Translations under genes and position numbers: made by a program
The notes under the pieces: model-generated
Databases searched by the model: none
Told to the model about the DNA's origin: nothing
The model's input: the letters and a program-made list of their open reading frames with translations, nothing else
Part shown: positions 17,433 to 27,294 of the stretch, piece after piece
How the letters are laid out: every line of letters begins with the position of its first letter
Position numbering within the stretch: the stretch's first letter is position 1
Assembly: GCA_028703945.1 (NCBI GenBank)
Contig: JAQVLW010000001.1
Coordinates: forward strand, 1 to 59,737
Reading direction: 5' to 3'
Source of the DNA: Aliarcobacter sp.
GTDB taxonomy: Bacteria > Campylobacterota > Campylobacteria > Campylobacterales > Arcobacteraceae
Length of the DNA: 59,737 nucleotides

Positions 17433-19430
17433 TTAACTTCTTGCTTTTACTGTAATCTTTTTTATGTCAAAAAGCTCTTTTGCTTTATCGAGCATTTTTG
17501 AATTTAATATATCATTTAACTGTAACTCTTGTTGTGATGACTGAGTCGTTTCACTTTTATGCATATCAGCCACACAACCTGAACCTATTTCAATCTCTTC
17601 AATCATAGAACCTGTATCGTTTGAATCTTCTTTATTAATAAAAGATTCTGCTTCTTTTAATGAAATATCATTTACTGCAGTAATCAACTCAGATGATACT
17701 TCATTCTCATTTTTATTCTCTAGTACGGAGGGTTCTTCCTTTTTGAAATCTAGCTCAACATCATTTCCAAAAATATCTTGAGCAAAAGTTTTTATTATTC
17801 CAAAATGTTTATATAAAAACTTTCTATCTTCATCTTGAGCGTAAGAAGTTATATATAATTTTTTATTTTCAAAACCGCTAAATATAAAATTTCTCTCAAA
17901 ACATTCACCTAAATCAGGATCTCTATCATAAACTTTTGCAGTTAATTTTTCATATAACTCATTTTGAATTTCATTTTCTTCTTCAAACACTTCTTCAAGT
18001 GGAACAATTTCTATCTCTTCAAAAATATTTGCTTGAACTTGATGTTCAATAATTGGCTCAATTGCAATCTCTTCTTTTGGTTTTTCCATTTCCATTTCTT
18101 TTACAATAGAAGTTGGAGGAGTCATTGGTAAATCATCAAAAGGAGTTGAATAATCAACAACTTCAATAGCATTAATCATCCCTAAATCCATAATATTATC
18201 ACTTTGAACTAAAACTTCATCAAAGGGAGTTATCTCTTCTATTTTTGTTTCAGGTTCAACAAAAGCTGGTTTTATCTCTTCTACTTTTTCTATAACTCTT
18301 TCAACAACTTTTTCAACGATTCTTTCAACTGGCTTAGAAATAGGAGTTTCTTTTCTAACTTCAATTTTCTCAACTTGATTTATAATATCATCAATAGTTT
18401 TTAAATTTGTAGCTTCAATCATTTTCATAAAAGTCAAAATTAAAACAAAACCACCATCGCTGTTTATTGCAAGTAAATGTTTTGCATCACTTAAAATTCT
18501 AAAAAATCTATCAAATAAAAGCAAGTCAAATTTTGTATCTTTTGAAAGCATTTTATCTTTTAAATAAATAGCCATTTCATCACAAATTTGAGAAACTTCA
18601 TAACTTTCTAAATCTTTTATTATTTGATTTATGTCGCCTTTATTTAAAATAATAGAAAAAATATCATCCATTAATTTTGGGTCAATTAAACCCAACATAT
18701 CAACAACACTTGTTGTATTTACTTTTCCTTTTGAAAAAATTATAGCTTGATCAAGTAAGGTTAGAGTATCTCTTAGACTTCCTTGTCCTGCTCGTGCTAG
18801 TATTTCTAAAGCATCTTTTTCATAATTAATATTTTCTTCATTTAAAATATGTGATAAGTGATGAATTACATCAACAGTTGCAATTTTATTAAATCTAAAA
18901 TGTTGAGTCCTACTTAAAATTGTAGCTGGTAATTTTAATGGATCGGTGGTTGCAAGTATAAACTTCACAAAGCCAGGAGGTTCTTCAAGTGTTTTTAAAA
19001 GTGCATTAAATGCCTGAGTTGTTAACATATGGACTTCATCGATTATAAATACTTTAAATCTTGCACTACTTGGTTTGTATTTTGTATGTTCAATTAAATC
19101 TTTTATATCATCAATTCCACGATTAGAAGCTGCATCCATTTCAATAATATCAAGATGTCGATTTGAATTCGCACTTTTACAATTATCACAAACTTCACAA
19201 GGTTTAGATGTTGGTCCTTCAGAACATAATAAAGCTTTTGCCATAATTCTAGCTGTTGAAGTTTTTCCACTTCCTCTAAGACCTGAAAACAAATATGCAT
19301 GTGATAATCTATCTGAATCCAAAGCCAAAGAAAGAGTTTGAGAAACTGTACTTTGTCCAACTAAATCTTCAAATCTATGAGGTCTATATTTTAAGGCCAA
19401 AACTCTTTTTTCTAAAATTTCTTGACTCAT
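17433..19430 (-). CDS. dnaX: DNA polymerase III gamma/tau subunit
   Basis: Clamp-loader ATPase of the replisome, 665 residues. The N-terminus (LKYRPHRFEDLVGQ) leads to the Walker A G50-L-R-G-S-G-K-T57, the zinc-binding cysteines 69, 78, 81 and 84, the Walker B DEVHML, and TLLDQAI in the third domain. Residues ~370-560 are acidic and poorly conserved (Glu/Ile/Pro repeats), giving a long tau-like tail. A GTG at 19439 is in frame, but ATG 19430 is preferred: it forms an ATGA overlap with the murI stop and has AGGAAG at correct distance. I saw no convincing slippery site for a programmed frameshift to gamma. Confidence 0.95.
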   Translation of the reverse strand: MSQEILEKRVLALKYRPHRFEDLVGQSTVSQTLSLALDSDRLSHAYLFSGLRGSGKTSTARIMAKALLCSEGPTSKPCEVCDNCKSANSNRHLDIIEMDAASNRGIDDIKDLIEHTKYKPSSARFKVFIIDEVHMLTTQAFNALLKTLEEPPGFVKFILATTDPLKLPATILSRTQHFRFNKIATVDVIHHLSHILNEENINYEKDALEILARAGQGSLRDTLTLLDQAIIFSKGKVNTTSVVDMLGLIDPKLMDDIFSIILNKGDINQIIKDLESYEVSQICDEMAIYLKDKMLSKDTKFDLLLFDRFFRILSDAKHLLAINSDGGFVLILTFMKMIEATNLKTIDDIINQVEKIEVRKETPISKPVERIVEKVVERVIEKVEEIKPAFVEPETKIEEITPFDEVLVQSDNIMDLGMINAIEVVDYSTPFDDLPMTPPTSIVKEMEMEKPKEEIAIEPIIEHQVQANIFEEIEIVPLEEVFEEENEIQNELYEKLTAKVYDRDPDLGECFERNFIFSGFENKKLYITSYAQDEDRKFLYKHFGIIKTFAQDIFGNDVELDFKKEEPSVLENKNENEVSSELITAVNDISLKEAESFINKEDSNDTGSMIEEIEIGSGCVADMHKSETTQSSQQELQLNDILNSKMLDKAKELFDIKKITVKARS

Positions 19431-20212
19431 ATGGTACACTTCCTAACTTCAATATTTTTATTTTTTAAAATCTTTTCTATCATTTGTTTATTTATTTCAC
19501 CCGTAAAACAAACACTTATTTTAAGTTTTCCTTGATTTTTGTGCCCTAATTCTTCACTTAAAAGTTTTAATCTATTAGCTATTGCATTTCCCGTTTCTAT
19601 CAAAGTTATATCATTCCCCATGATTTTTTTTATAATCTCATCAACTAAAGGATAATGTGTGCAACCTAAAACAATGGTATCTACACCATTTTGTTTCATT
19701 GGTTCTAACCATTTTTCTAACATATTAAAAGTTTTAGAACTATTAATTTCACCTTTTTCTATTTGCTCAACCAAACCAATACAAGCTTGTTCATAAAGAG
19801 TTACTTTTTTTATATTTGATAACTCATTTACCAATAATTGATATTTATCGCCTTTTAATGTTGCAGGTGTTGCCAATACTCCAACATGTGAAGTTTTAGT
19901 ATTTAAAATTGCAGGTTTAATTCCTGGTTCTGTTCCTATTATTATTAAAAAAGGAAATTTTTCTCTTAAATGTTTTATTGCGGCACTCGTTGCCGTGTTA
20001 CAAGCAATAATCAATGCTTCAATTCCATGATTTGATAAAAGATATTGGGTAATATTATCGCATCTATTTAAAATCTCTTGAACAGTTTTTCCCCCATAAG
20101 GAGCATAAGCAGTATCAGCTATATAAAAAAGTTCTGCACCCTTAAAAACCTCTTGAATTGCACTAACAACAGTTAATCCTCCAAGTCCAGAGTCAAATAC
20201 ACCTACTTTCAA
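19427..20212 (-). CDS. murI: Glutamate racemase
   Basis: Makes D-glutamate for peptidoglycan. It is 261 residues with the two catalytic cysteines Cys71 (in IACNTATS) and Cys184 (in LGCTHYPL), plus the N-terminal FDSGLGGLTVV with Asp7. The start is a TTG preceded by AAAGGT. It overlaps dnaX by 4 bp (ATGA), so the two are translationally coupled. Confidence 0.96.
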   Translation of the reverse strand: MKVGVFDSGLGGLTVVSAIQEVFKGAELFYIADTAYAPYGGKTVQEILNRCDNITQYLLSNHGIEALIIACNTATSAAIKHLREKFPFLIIIGTEPGIKPAILNTKTSHVGVLATPATLKGDKYQLLVNELSNIKKVTLYEQACIGLVEQIEKGEINSSKTFNMLEKWLEPMKQNGVDTIVLGCTHYPLVDEIIKKIMGNDITLIETGNAIANRLKLLSEELGHKNQGKLKISVCFTGEINKQMIEKILKNKNIEVRKCTI

Positions 20213-20289
20213 TTTGTACCTTTAATTATAATAAGCAAACATTTTAACATAAGTTTTTAAATAAATTTATTAGTAAGATATAAGAAGAG

Positions 20290-20319
20290 TTACAATACTC
20301 TAAAATTAGAGTATTGTAA
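20290..20319 (-). terminator. Perfect inverted repeat 3' of gdhA
   Basis: A 14-bp perfect repeat (TTACAATACTCTAA at 20290-20303, TTAGAGTATTGTAA at 20306-20319) just beyond the gdhA stop. In the gdhA direction there is no T-run after the stem (the T-run precedes it), so it is a strong hairpin that may end or protect the mRNA rather than a standard terminator. Confidence 0.6.
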
Positions 20320-20326
20320 AAAAAGA

Positions 20327-21694
<1,368 letters not shown>

Positions 21695-21828
21695 CTAATA
21701 TTGAATAAACATTTTATCAAAAATAGATTATATTTTATGCAATAATTATAGAAAATATACATATATATAATAAATATACCATTTTTAGGTTTTTGTCACT
21801 TGTAAAATTTACTAAAAAAAGGAGTTTC

Positions 21829-22494
21829 ATGTTCTTTCACTACCATCCTTATGAACCTTTTTTAAATAAAAATACTAAGTTTTTAATTATAGGAACTCTT
21901 CCCCCGCCAAGGTTTTGTGGGAAAGATTTAAAATTAAAAGATGTGGATTTTTGTTATGGTTCAAAAGATAATCTACTTTGGCAAATAATTAATAAAATTT
22001 TTAAATTAGATTTGATTTTTGAAAATACATTAAAAGCTATAAATCAAAGAAAAGAATTTTTAATAAACAATCAAATTGGGATTTGCGATATTGTGGAAAG
22101 TTGCCAAAGATTTAAACTTGATGCAAGTGATTCAAGTATGGAAAATATTGTATTAAGAGATATTTTAAAATATTTAGAAAATTATAAAAATATTAAAACT
22201 TTGATTTTTACAGGTGGAAGCTCAAAAAATAGTCCTGAATATTTTTTAAAAAAGATTTTGAAACAGAATAATATAAAAGTAGAACTAATCAGTAATAATC
22301 TTCCCAAAACTCATCAATTTATTTTTGACAATAGAGTTTTTACAACTATTTCATTAACTTCACCATCAAATGCAGCAAATAAAAGTATAGGTGCAAATAT
22401 AAATTACAAGATGCAAAAGCAGATTAATCCTAATTATACAACTTTTGATTTCAGAGTAAATCAGTATAAAAAAGTATTTTTAAATTTTGAATAA
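21829..22494 (+). CDS. Uracil-DNA-glycosylase-superfamily protein (HDG/Mug-like)
   Basis: A 221-residue protein that looks like a member of the uracil-DNA glycosylase fold, closest in layout to the hypoxanthine-DNA glycosylase/Mug branch. Residues ~18-30 give motif 1 (FLIIGTLPPPRF), followed by YGSKDNLLWQII (43-54), the place where relatives have a phenylalanine- or Asn-rich base-binding motif before FW. Near the C-terminus, SLTSPSNAAN corresponds to the DNA-intercalation loop (often SPAN or HPSP type). An upstream in-frame TTG (21793) is less likely than ATG 21829, which follows AAAGGAG by five bases. It is convergent with rho. Activity and substrate are unproven; a DUF-type relative without activity is possible. 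Confidence 0.6.
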   Translation: MFFHYHPYEPFLNKNTKFLIIGTLPPPRFCGKDLKLKDVDFCYGSKDNLLWQIINKIFKLDLIFENTLKAINQRKEFLINNQIGICDIVESCQRFKLDASDSSMENIVLRDILKYLENYKNIKTLIFTGGSSKNSPEYFLKKILKQNNIKVELISNNLPKTHQFIFDNRVFTTISLTSPSNAANKSIGANINYKMQKQINPNYTTFDFRVNQYKKVFLNFE

Positions 22495-22515
22495 AAAAGA
22501 GTAATCTTTTTTATT
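22490..22515. terminator. Compact bidirectional terminator holding both stop codons
   Basis: AATAAAAAAGA (22490-22500), GTAA loop, TCTTTTTTATT (22505-22515): an 11-bp perfect repeat with A/T-rich arms. It contains the TAA of the plus-strand glycosylase-like gene (22492-22494) and the stop of rho on the other strand (22511-22513). Each direction reads A-rich arm, loop, U-rich arm. It has little GC, so stability is modest. Confidence 0.6.
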
Positions 22516-23839
22516 CATTCATTGAGTTAAAGAACTCTTCGTTATTTTTAGTTTTTTGCATTTTTGAGTATAAGAATCTTAAAGCTTCAACTTCATCCAT
22601 TTGTGAAATTGCATTTCTTAAAATCCATGTTTTTTGTAGAATATCAGGAGTAAGAAGTAACTCTTCTTTTCTTGTTCCAGATTTTGTAATATCAAGAGCT
22701 GGATAAACTCTTTTATTTGCAGCATTTCTTGAAAGTACAACTTCACTATTTCCAGTTCCTTTGAACTCTTCAAAAATAACTTCATCCATTTTTGAACCAG
22801 TTTCAATAAGTGCAGTTGAAATAATTGTTAAACTTCCACCCTCTTCAATATTTCTAGCAGCTCCAAAAAATCTTTTTGGTTTATGTAGTGCATTTGCATC
22901 AACTCCACCTGAAAGTACTTTTCCAGAAGATGGTGTTACTGTATTATAAGCCCGTGCTAGTCTAGTAATAGAATCAAGTAAAATAACTACATCTTTTTTC
23001 ATCTCTACAAGTCTTTTTGCTTTTTCAATTACAATTTCTGCAACTCTTACATGGTTATGTGCAGGTAAATCAAAAGTAGAAGAGTAAACTTCACCTCTTA
23101 CACTTCTTTGCATATCAGTAACTTCTTCAGGTCTTTCATCAATTAATAAAACCATTAATGTAACTTCAGGATGATTTCTAGCAATTGCGTGAGCTAACTC
23201 TTTTAATAATTCAGTTTTACCAGTTTTTGGAGGTGCAACAATAAGACCTCTTTGACCTTTACCCATTGGAGCAAATAAATCAAGCATTCTTCCTGTCATT
23301 CTTGTAGATTCATATTCAAAGTTAAATCTTTTAGTTGAGTATAAAGGGGTTAAGTTGTCAAATAAAGGTCTGTTTTTAGATTCTTTTACGGGTAGATAAT
23401 TTATTGCTTCTATTTTTAGTAAAGCGTTATATTTTTCACTCTCTTTATTAGGCGGTCTAACTTGCCCTGAGACAATGTCTCCAGTTCTTAAAGCAAATTT
23501 TCTAATTTGTGTAGCACTTACATAAGAATCATTAGAAGTATCAGAAAAATTTCCATCAATTGCTCTTAAAAATCCAAAGCCACCCTCTTTAATCTCTAAA
23601 ATACCAGTAAATAAAATAAATCCACCAGCATCAATTTGCGATCTTAAGATTGTAAACATTAAATCTTGTCTCTTTAACTCTTGAGGATTTTCTACTTCAA
23701 GTTCATTTGCGATATTGATAAGTTCTTCTAGGGGAAATTCTCTTAGTTGCTCAATCTTATAACCTTCAACAGGAATATGCGTTCTTGCTTTTTTCGAAGT
23801 TGGAGTTTTTGTTTTTGTTTCTTCTTTAGACTCTTCCAT
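22511..23839 (-). CDS. rho: Transcription termination factor Rho
   Basis: Hexameric RNA-dependent ATPase that ends transcription. At 442 residues it has the normal length, with a short charged Lys/Thr-rich N-terminal extension (about 1-22). The RNA-binding domain includes [14 protein letters not shown]; the ATPase has Walker A A202-P-P-K-T-G-K-T209, and [13 protein letters not shown] follows as Walker B and Q-loop region. The R-loop part includes [27 protein letters not shown]. It is transcribed alone from a near-consensus promoter with an unusual repeat-bearing leader. Confidence 0.98.
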   Translation of the reverse strand: MEESKEETKTKTPTSKKARTHIPVEGYKIEQLREFPLEELINIANELEVENPQELKRQDLMFTILRSQIDAGGFILFTGILEIKEGGFGFLRAIDGNFSDTSNDSYVSATQIRKFALRTGDIVSGQVRPPNKESEKYNALLKIEAINYLPVKESKNRPLFDNLTPLYSTKRFNFEYESTRMTGRMLDLFAPMGKGQRGLIVAPPKTGKTELLKELAHAIARNHPEVTLMVLLIDERPEEVTDMQRSVRGEVYSSTFDLPAHNHVRVAEIVIEKAKRLVEMKKDVVILLDSITRLARAYNTVTPSSGKVLSGGVDANALHKPKRFFGAARNIEEGGSLTIISTALIETGSKMDEVIFEEFKGTGNSEVVLSRNAANKRVYPALDITKSGTRKEELLLTPDILQKTWILRNAISQMDEVEALRFLYSKMQKTKNNEEFFNSMNE

Positions 23840-23873
23840 GAGTATTTTTTACCTTTGATTTTACATAAGTTTA

Positions 23874-23899
23874 TGTAGTTTTTGTAGTTTTTTGTAGTT
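23874..23899 (-). repeat. Three tandem AACTACA repeats in the rho leader
   Basis: On the rho mRNA strand the 5' leader carries three AACTACA copies at about 10-base spacing (plus-strand TGTAGTT at 23874-23880, 23883-23889 and 23893-23899). They lie between the promoter and the ATG. The stretch is C-containing, nearly G-free and unstructured, as expected of a Rho utilisation site, suggesting autoregulation. Confidence 0.5.
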
Positions 23900-23919
23900 T
23901 TTATTAAAGTATTGGCATT

Positions 23920-23948
23920 ATTGTAGTGTTAATTTGAAAAATTGTCAA
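23920..23948 (-). promoter_or_regulatory. Sigma70 promoter of rho
   Basis: Minus strand: TTGACA (23948-23943), 17-bp spacer, TACAAT (23925-23920). This is close to consensus in a lineage whose promoters usually lack a -35 box. It lies about 81 bp upstream of the rho ATG. Confidence 0.75.
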
Positions 23949-23962
23949 TAAAAAGCTTTACA

Positions 23963-23998
23963 TAAAAAAAGGTACCAAAATAAAATTTGATACCTTTT
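23963..23998 (-). terminator. Terminator of ahpC
   Basis: On the minus strand AAAAGGTA...TACCTTTTTT forms a stem with further CAAA/TTTG pairs inside and a terminal T-run. It sits between the ahpC stop and the rho promoter. Confidence 0.75.
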
Positions 23999-24021
23999 CA
24001 ATTATATAATATTGTTAAATA

Positions 24022-24618
24022 TTATAATTTACCTTCATTTTTAGCTAAATATTCAGCAACACCAGCAGTGTTAGCTTTCATACCTTCGTCACCTTTTACC
24101 CAACCAGCAGGACAAACTTCACCATGCTCATTTGTAAATAACATTGTATCTACCATTCTAATCATTTCATCAATATTTCTTCCTAATGGTAAGTCATTAA
24201 TTACTGCATGTCTAACTGTTCCATCAGCATCAATTAAGAAAGAACCTCTTAATGCAACTGATTCACCAAATAATACATCATAATCTCTAGAGATTGATTT
24301 TGAAAGGTCAGCTACTAATGGAAATTTAACTCTTCCAATTCCACCTTGCTCAACTGGTGTTTCTCTCCATGCAAAGTGAGAAAATTGTGAATCAACTGAA
24401 CAACCGATTACTGATACTCCTCTTGAAGTAAATTCTTCAATTCTCTTTGAGAAAGCAATAATTTCAGATGGACAAACAAATGTAAAGTCTAATGGGTAAA
24501 AGAATAATACTGCACCTTTTTCACCAATGTTTTCATATAAGTTAAAATTTTCTACAATTTGACCATCTGCAAGTACAGCTTTTGCTGTAAAATCTGGAGC
24601 TTTTTTTGTTACTAACAT
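24022..24618 (-). CDS. ahpC: 2-Cys peroxiredoxin (AhpC/TSA type)
   Basis: Reduces hydrogen peroxide and organic peroxides in the cytosol. The 198-residue protein has the peroxidatic Cys49 in FTFVCPSE and the resolving Cys169 in EVCPAGW, the typical 2-Cys arrangement. The ATG has an AAGGA site. It appears monocistronic, ending in a hairpin before the rho promoter. No ahpF is nearby, so electrons presumably come from a thioredoxin system (inference). Confidence 0.95.
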   Translation of the reverse strand: MLVTKKAPDFTAKAVLADGQIVENFNLYENIGEKGAVLFFYPLDFTFVCPSEIIAFSKRIEEFTSRGVSVIGCSVDSQFSHFAWRETPVEQGGIGRVKFPLVADLSKSISRDYDVLFGESVALRGSFLIDADGTVRHAVINDLPLGRNIDEMIRMVDTMLFTNEHGEVCPAGWVKGDEGMKANTAGVAEYLAKNEGKL

Positions 24619-24885
24619 ATTTTAATTCCTTTTTTAAATAATAATTTTGTATCGAAATTATATACCAATATTTTAGAAAAGAAACTGTGATTTTCCTTAA
24701 ATTTGTAAATTCATGAAAAATATTATCATAAGATAAAATTTATCTATAAAATCTACTTTACATAATGTGAATATTTATTACATATAATCTCAATGAGAAA
24801 TTTTAAAATGATAATCTAAATGTTTTAAAGATAATTTTATATTTACTGTGATAGAGTTTTCTAAATTTTAATTAGGAGATATACT
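24619..24885. promoter_or_regulatory. Divergent region between ahpC and the ferredoxin gene
   Basis: About 267 bp with no ORF or RNA gene that I can recognise. Minus strand: TATAAT at 24657-24662 fits an ahpC -10. Plus side: CATATAATC around 24781-24789 is a possible -10 for the ferredoxin gene, and AGGAG lies just upstream of its ATG. Several TGATAATC and AAGATAA words occur, but I cannot name a convincing PerR or Fur box. Confidence 0.35.
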
Positions 24886-25161
24886 ATGGCAGTAAAAATT
24901 ACTGATATCTGTATTAGTTGTGATGCTTGTTTAGATGAGTGTCCAGTAGAAGCAATTGTTGATAATGATGAGAACCCAACTGGGGCAGATACATATTATG
25001 TATATTCAGACAAATGTGTTGAGTGTGTAGGACATAATGACGCTCCAGCATGTGCTGATGCATGTCCAACTGAAGGTTGTATTGTATGGGATGAAGTAGG
25101 TTCAAGTGCTGTTGAAAGAGAAGACAGAGGAGCTGTTGGTTCTCCAGTTGTTGAAGACTAA
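24886..25161 (+). CDS. 2[4Fe-4S] ferredoxin
   Basis: Small electron carrier of 91 residues. The first cluster motif is C9-x2-C12-x2-C15-x3-C19-P; the second is the extended C44-x2-C47-x8-C56-x3-C60-P with a further Cys65, as in YfhL/Alvin-type ferredoxins with low potential. A Ser/Val/Glu/Gly-rich tail (about 70-91) follows. The ATG has an AGGAG site. It stands alone and ends in a strong terminator. Its redox partners are not apparent; in this lineage such ferredoxins often serve oxoacid oxidoreductases (inference). Confidence 0.9.
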   Translation: MAVKITDICISCDACLDECPVEAIVDNDENPTGADTYYVYSDKCVECVGHNDAPACADACPTEGCIVWDEVGSSAVEREDRGAVGSPVVED

Positions 25162-25193
25162 TATTAAAAATTAACTATCAATTTATAGTAAAA

Positions 25194-25228
25194 AAAGGCG
25201 AGTAGTTTTCACTACTTGCCTTTTTTTT
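25194..25228 (+). terminator. Terminator of the ferredoxin gene
   Basis: AAGGCGAGTAG and CTACTTGCCTT pair (one G-T pair) around a TTTTCA loop and are followed by eight T. The T-run merges into the ndk promoter. Confidence 0.88.
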
Positions 25229-25238
25229 ATTTTTTAGG

Positions 25239-25244
25239 TATAAT
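25239..25244 (+). promoter_or_regulatory. -10 element of ndk
   Basis: TTTTTTAGGTATAAT: a TATAAT preceded by T-rich sequence, the usual form in Campylobacterota, which often lack a -35 box. It is 33 bp upstream of the ndk ATG; the T-run is shared with the preceding terminator. Confidence 0.6.
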
Positions 25245-25277
25245 CCGCGACTTAAAAAAAATCGAGGAATACAAGTA

Positions 25278-25691
25278 ATGGAACAAACATTATCAATCAT
25301 TAAACCAGACGCTGTAGCAAAAAATGTAGTTGGAAAAATCTTAGACAGATTTGAAACAGCTGGATTAAGAATTGCAGCTACTAGAAAAATGCAATTAAGC
25401 CAAGCTGATGCTGAAGCTTTTTATGCAGTTCATGCAGCAAGACCTTTCTTTAAAGATTTAGTTGAATTCATGATCTCAGGACCAGTTGTAGTAACAGTTT
25501 TAGAAGGTGTTAATGCAATGGCAATAAACAGAGAATTAATGGGTGCAACTAATCCTAAAGAAGCAGCAGCTGGAACAATTAGAGCAGATTTTGCTGAATC
25601 AATTGATGCAAATGCAGTTCATGGTTCTGATTCATTAGAAAATGCAGCAAATGAAATTAATTTTTTCTTTGCACAAAAAGAAATTTGTTAA
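25278..25691 (+). CDS. ndk: Nucleoside diphosphate kinase
   Basis: Balances nucleoside triphosphate pools by phosphate transfer through a histidine. It has 137 residues, normal length, with [10 protein letters not shown] at the start and the active-site region NAVHGSDS, where the His is the phosphorylated residue. The [15 protein letters not shown] stretch is typical. It leads a run of genes (yceD, rpmF, plsX, fabH) on the plus strand, separated from yceD by 27 bp. Confidence 0.97.
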   Translation: MEQTLSIIKPDAVAKNVVGKILDRFETAGLRIAATRKMQLSQADAEAFYAVHAARPFFKDLVEFMISGPVVVTVLEGVNAMAINRELMGATNPKEAAAGTIRADFAESIDANAVHGSDSLENAANEINFFFAQKEIC

Positions 25692-25718
25692 TTTTATAGT
25701 TAATTAATACAATTTATA

Positions 25719-26096
25719 ATGAAAATTGAATTTAGAAAAGCACCTTCTGTAAGCAAAGAATTGGAAATTATTCACAATTCAGTTAAAATTGAAGGTACTT
25801 TTTGTAAAATATCGCAATCGTTAGTAAAAATTGACGCAGTACTAAAAGGCAGTACTGACATTGATTGTTGTAGATGCGGAGTAACTGAAGAAATTGAAGT
25901 TGATGAAGAGCTTCATTTATTATTAAGTGATGGTATTTACAAAAATGATGAAAGTGAATATTTAGTAATAGAAGTTGAAAACAGTTTAATTGATTTTGAT
26001 GAAATAATTCAAAGTGAATTAAATAGTATCAAAAGTGACTATCACCTGTGTGACGAATGTACACAACTTGGTGATAATTTTGAAAAAGAATTTTAA
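25719..26096 (+). CDS. YceD (DUF177) family protein
   Basis: 125-residue protein of the DUF177/YceD family, found next to rpmF in many bacteria; its role has been linked to 23S rRNA or large-subunit metabolism. It shows the family CxxC pairs, IDCCRCGV (near 50) and HLCDECTQ near the C-terminus, which may bind a metal. It is immediately upstream of rpmF. I assign by gene order and cysteine pattern rather than by strong sequence match. The ribosome site of its ATG is weak. Confidence 0.75.
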   Translation: MKIEFRKAPSVSKELEIIHNSVKIEGTFCKISQSLVKIDAVLKGSTDIDCCRCGVTEEIEVDEELHLLLSDGIYKNDESEYLVIEVENSLIDFDEIIQSELNSIKSDYHLCDECTQLGDNFEKEF

Positions 26097-26107
26097 GGAG
26101 AATTAAA

Positions 26108-26260
26108 ATGGCAGTACCTAAGAGAAGAGTATCTCACACTAGAGCAGCAAAAAGAAGAACTCACTACAAAATAACATTGAAAAAACCTGTTAAAGACAGT
26201 GATGGAACTTGGAAAATGCCTCATATGGTTAATCCAACAACTGGTGAATATAAAAACTAA
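26108..26260 (+). CDS. rpmF: 50S ribosomal protein L32
   Basis: A 50-residue basic ribosomal protein beginning [20 protein letters not shown], the hallmark start of L32. Zinc-binding cysteines are absent, as in some lineages. It sits 11 bp after yceD with an AAGGAG site, and its TAA overlaps the plsX ATG (TAATG). The order yceD-rpmF-plsX-fabH is the classic one in bacteria. Confidence 0.95.
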   Translation: MAVPKRRVSHTRAAKRRTHYKITLKKPVKDSDGTWKMPHMVNPTTGEYKN

Positions 26261-27267
26261 TGCTAAGAATTGCAATAGATGCTATGGGTGGGGACTTCGG
26301 TCCTGAACCTATAATAGAAGGCTTAGTTGCAGCACTAAAAAAAAACAACAACTTTACTGCTATCGCAGTTGGTAAAAAAGATGAACTTTTACCTCTTATT
26401 CCACAAATTTTTTTATCAAGAATTGAAATATTAGATACAGATGATGTAATTAGTATGAGTGATTCAGCTACAGACGCACTAAAAAGAAAAGAATCAACTA
26501 TTTATAAAGCTATTGAATTAGTTCGTGAAGGAAATGCTGATGCAGTAGTTTCAGCAGGACATTCAGGGGCTTCAATGTCACTTGCAACTCTTCGAATTGG
26601 AAGAATTAAGGGTGTAAATAGACCTGCAATTGCTACATTAATGCCTACAAGTGAAAATCAAAATACTTTAGTATTGGATGTTGGAGCAAATGTTGACAGT
26701 GATGCAAAGAACCTATTTGAATTTGCCGTTATGGGTCAAGTTTATGCGCAATATGTTCTAAGACTTGATGAACCAATTGTTGGATTATTAAGTAATGGTG
26801 AAGAAGATAGTAAAGGTAATGAAGTAACAAAAGAAGCTTATAAACTACTAGCAAAAATTCCTAATTTCGCAGGAAATGTTGAGGGTAGTGATATCTTCAA
26901 AGGGACTGTTGATGTTGTTGTTTGTGACGGTTTTGTTGGTAATATTTTACTTAAAACAGCCGAAGGTGTTGCAGATACTATCGGTAAAATTATTAAGAAA
27001 AATTTAAAAAGATCATTAATTTCAATTGCTGGTGCAGTTCTTATGAGAAAAGTTTTTAAAAACTTAAAAGTAAGAGTTGATTATGCTGAATATGGAGGAG
27101 CTCCATTATTGGGTGTTAAAGCTCCTGTTATTATTGCCCATGGAAAATCAAATCCAAAAGCAATACAAAACGCTATATTTCAGGCAATAAATGCAGCAAG
27201 TTCAAATTTAGATACTATAATTGAACAAAGATTAGCAAAATATAGTAATAATCAAGAAATTAATTAA
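26260..27267 (+). CDS. plsX: Phosphate acyltransferase PlsX
   Basis: Converts acyl-ACP to acyl-phosphate, feeding PlsY for glycerolipid synthesis. It is 335 residues with [13 protein letters not shown] at the start, [24 protein letters not shown] and [13 protein letters not shown], all typical of PlsX. It overlaps rpmF by one base and precedes fabH by 27 bp. Confidence 0.97.
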   Translation: MLRIAIDAMGGDFGPEPIIEGLVAALKKNNNFTAIAVGKKDELLPLIPQIFLSRIEILDTDDVISMSDSATDALKRKESTIYKAIELVREGNADAVVSAGHSGASMSLATLRIGRIKGVNRPAIATLMPTSENQNTLVLDVGANVDSDAKNLFEFAVMGQVYAQYVLRLDEPIVGLLSNGEEDSKGNEVTKEAYKLLAKIPNFAGNVEGSDIFKGTVDVVVCDGFVGNILLKTAEGVADTIGKIIKKNLKRSLISIAGAVLMRKVFKNLKVRVDYAEYGGAPLLGVKAPVIIAHGKSNPKAIQNAIFQAINAASSNLDTIIEQRLAKYSNNQEIN

Positions 27268-27294
27268 CACTATATTTAATTTAAGGATATGTAA

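Noticed and set aside
17433-19430. Programmed frameshift in dnaX
   Set aside because: I looked for an A-rich slippery site followed by a stem-loop near the gamma boundary and saw none that was convincing.
24619-24885. PerR/Fur box or small RNA between ahpC and ferredoxin
   Set aside because: AT-rich words resemble such boxes in part, but no full inverted repeat matches, and chance is high in this base composition.
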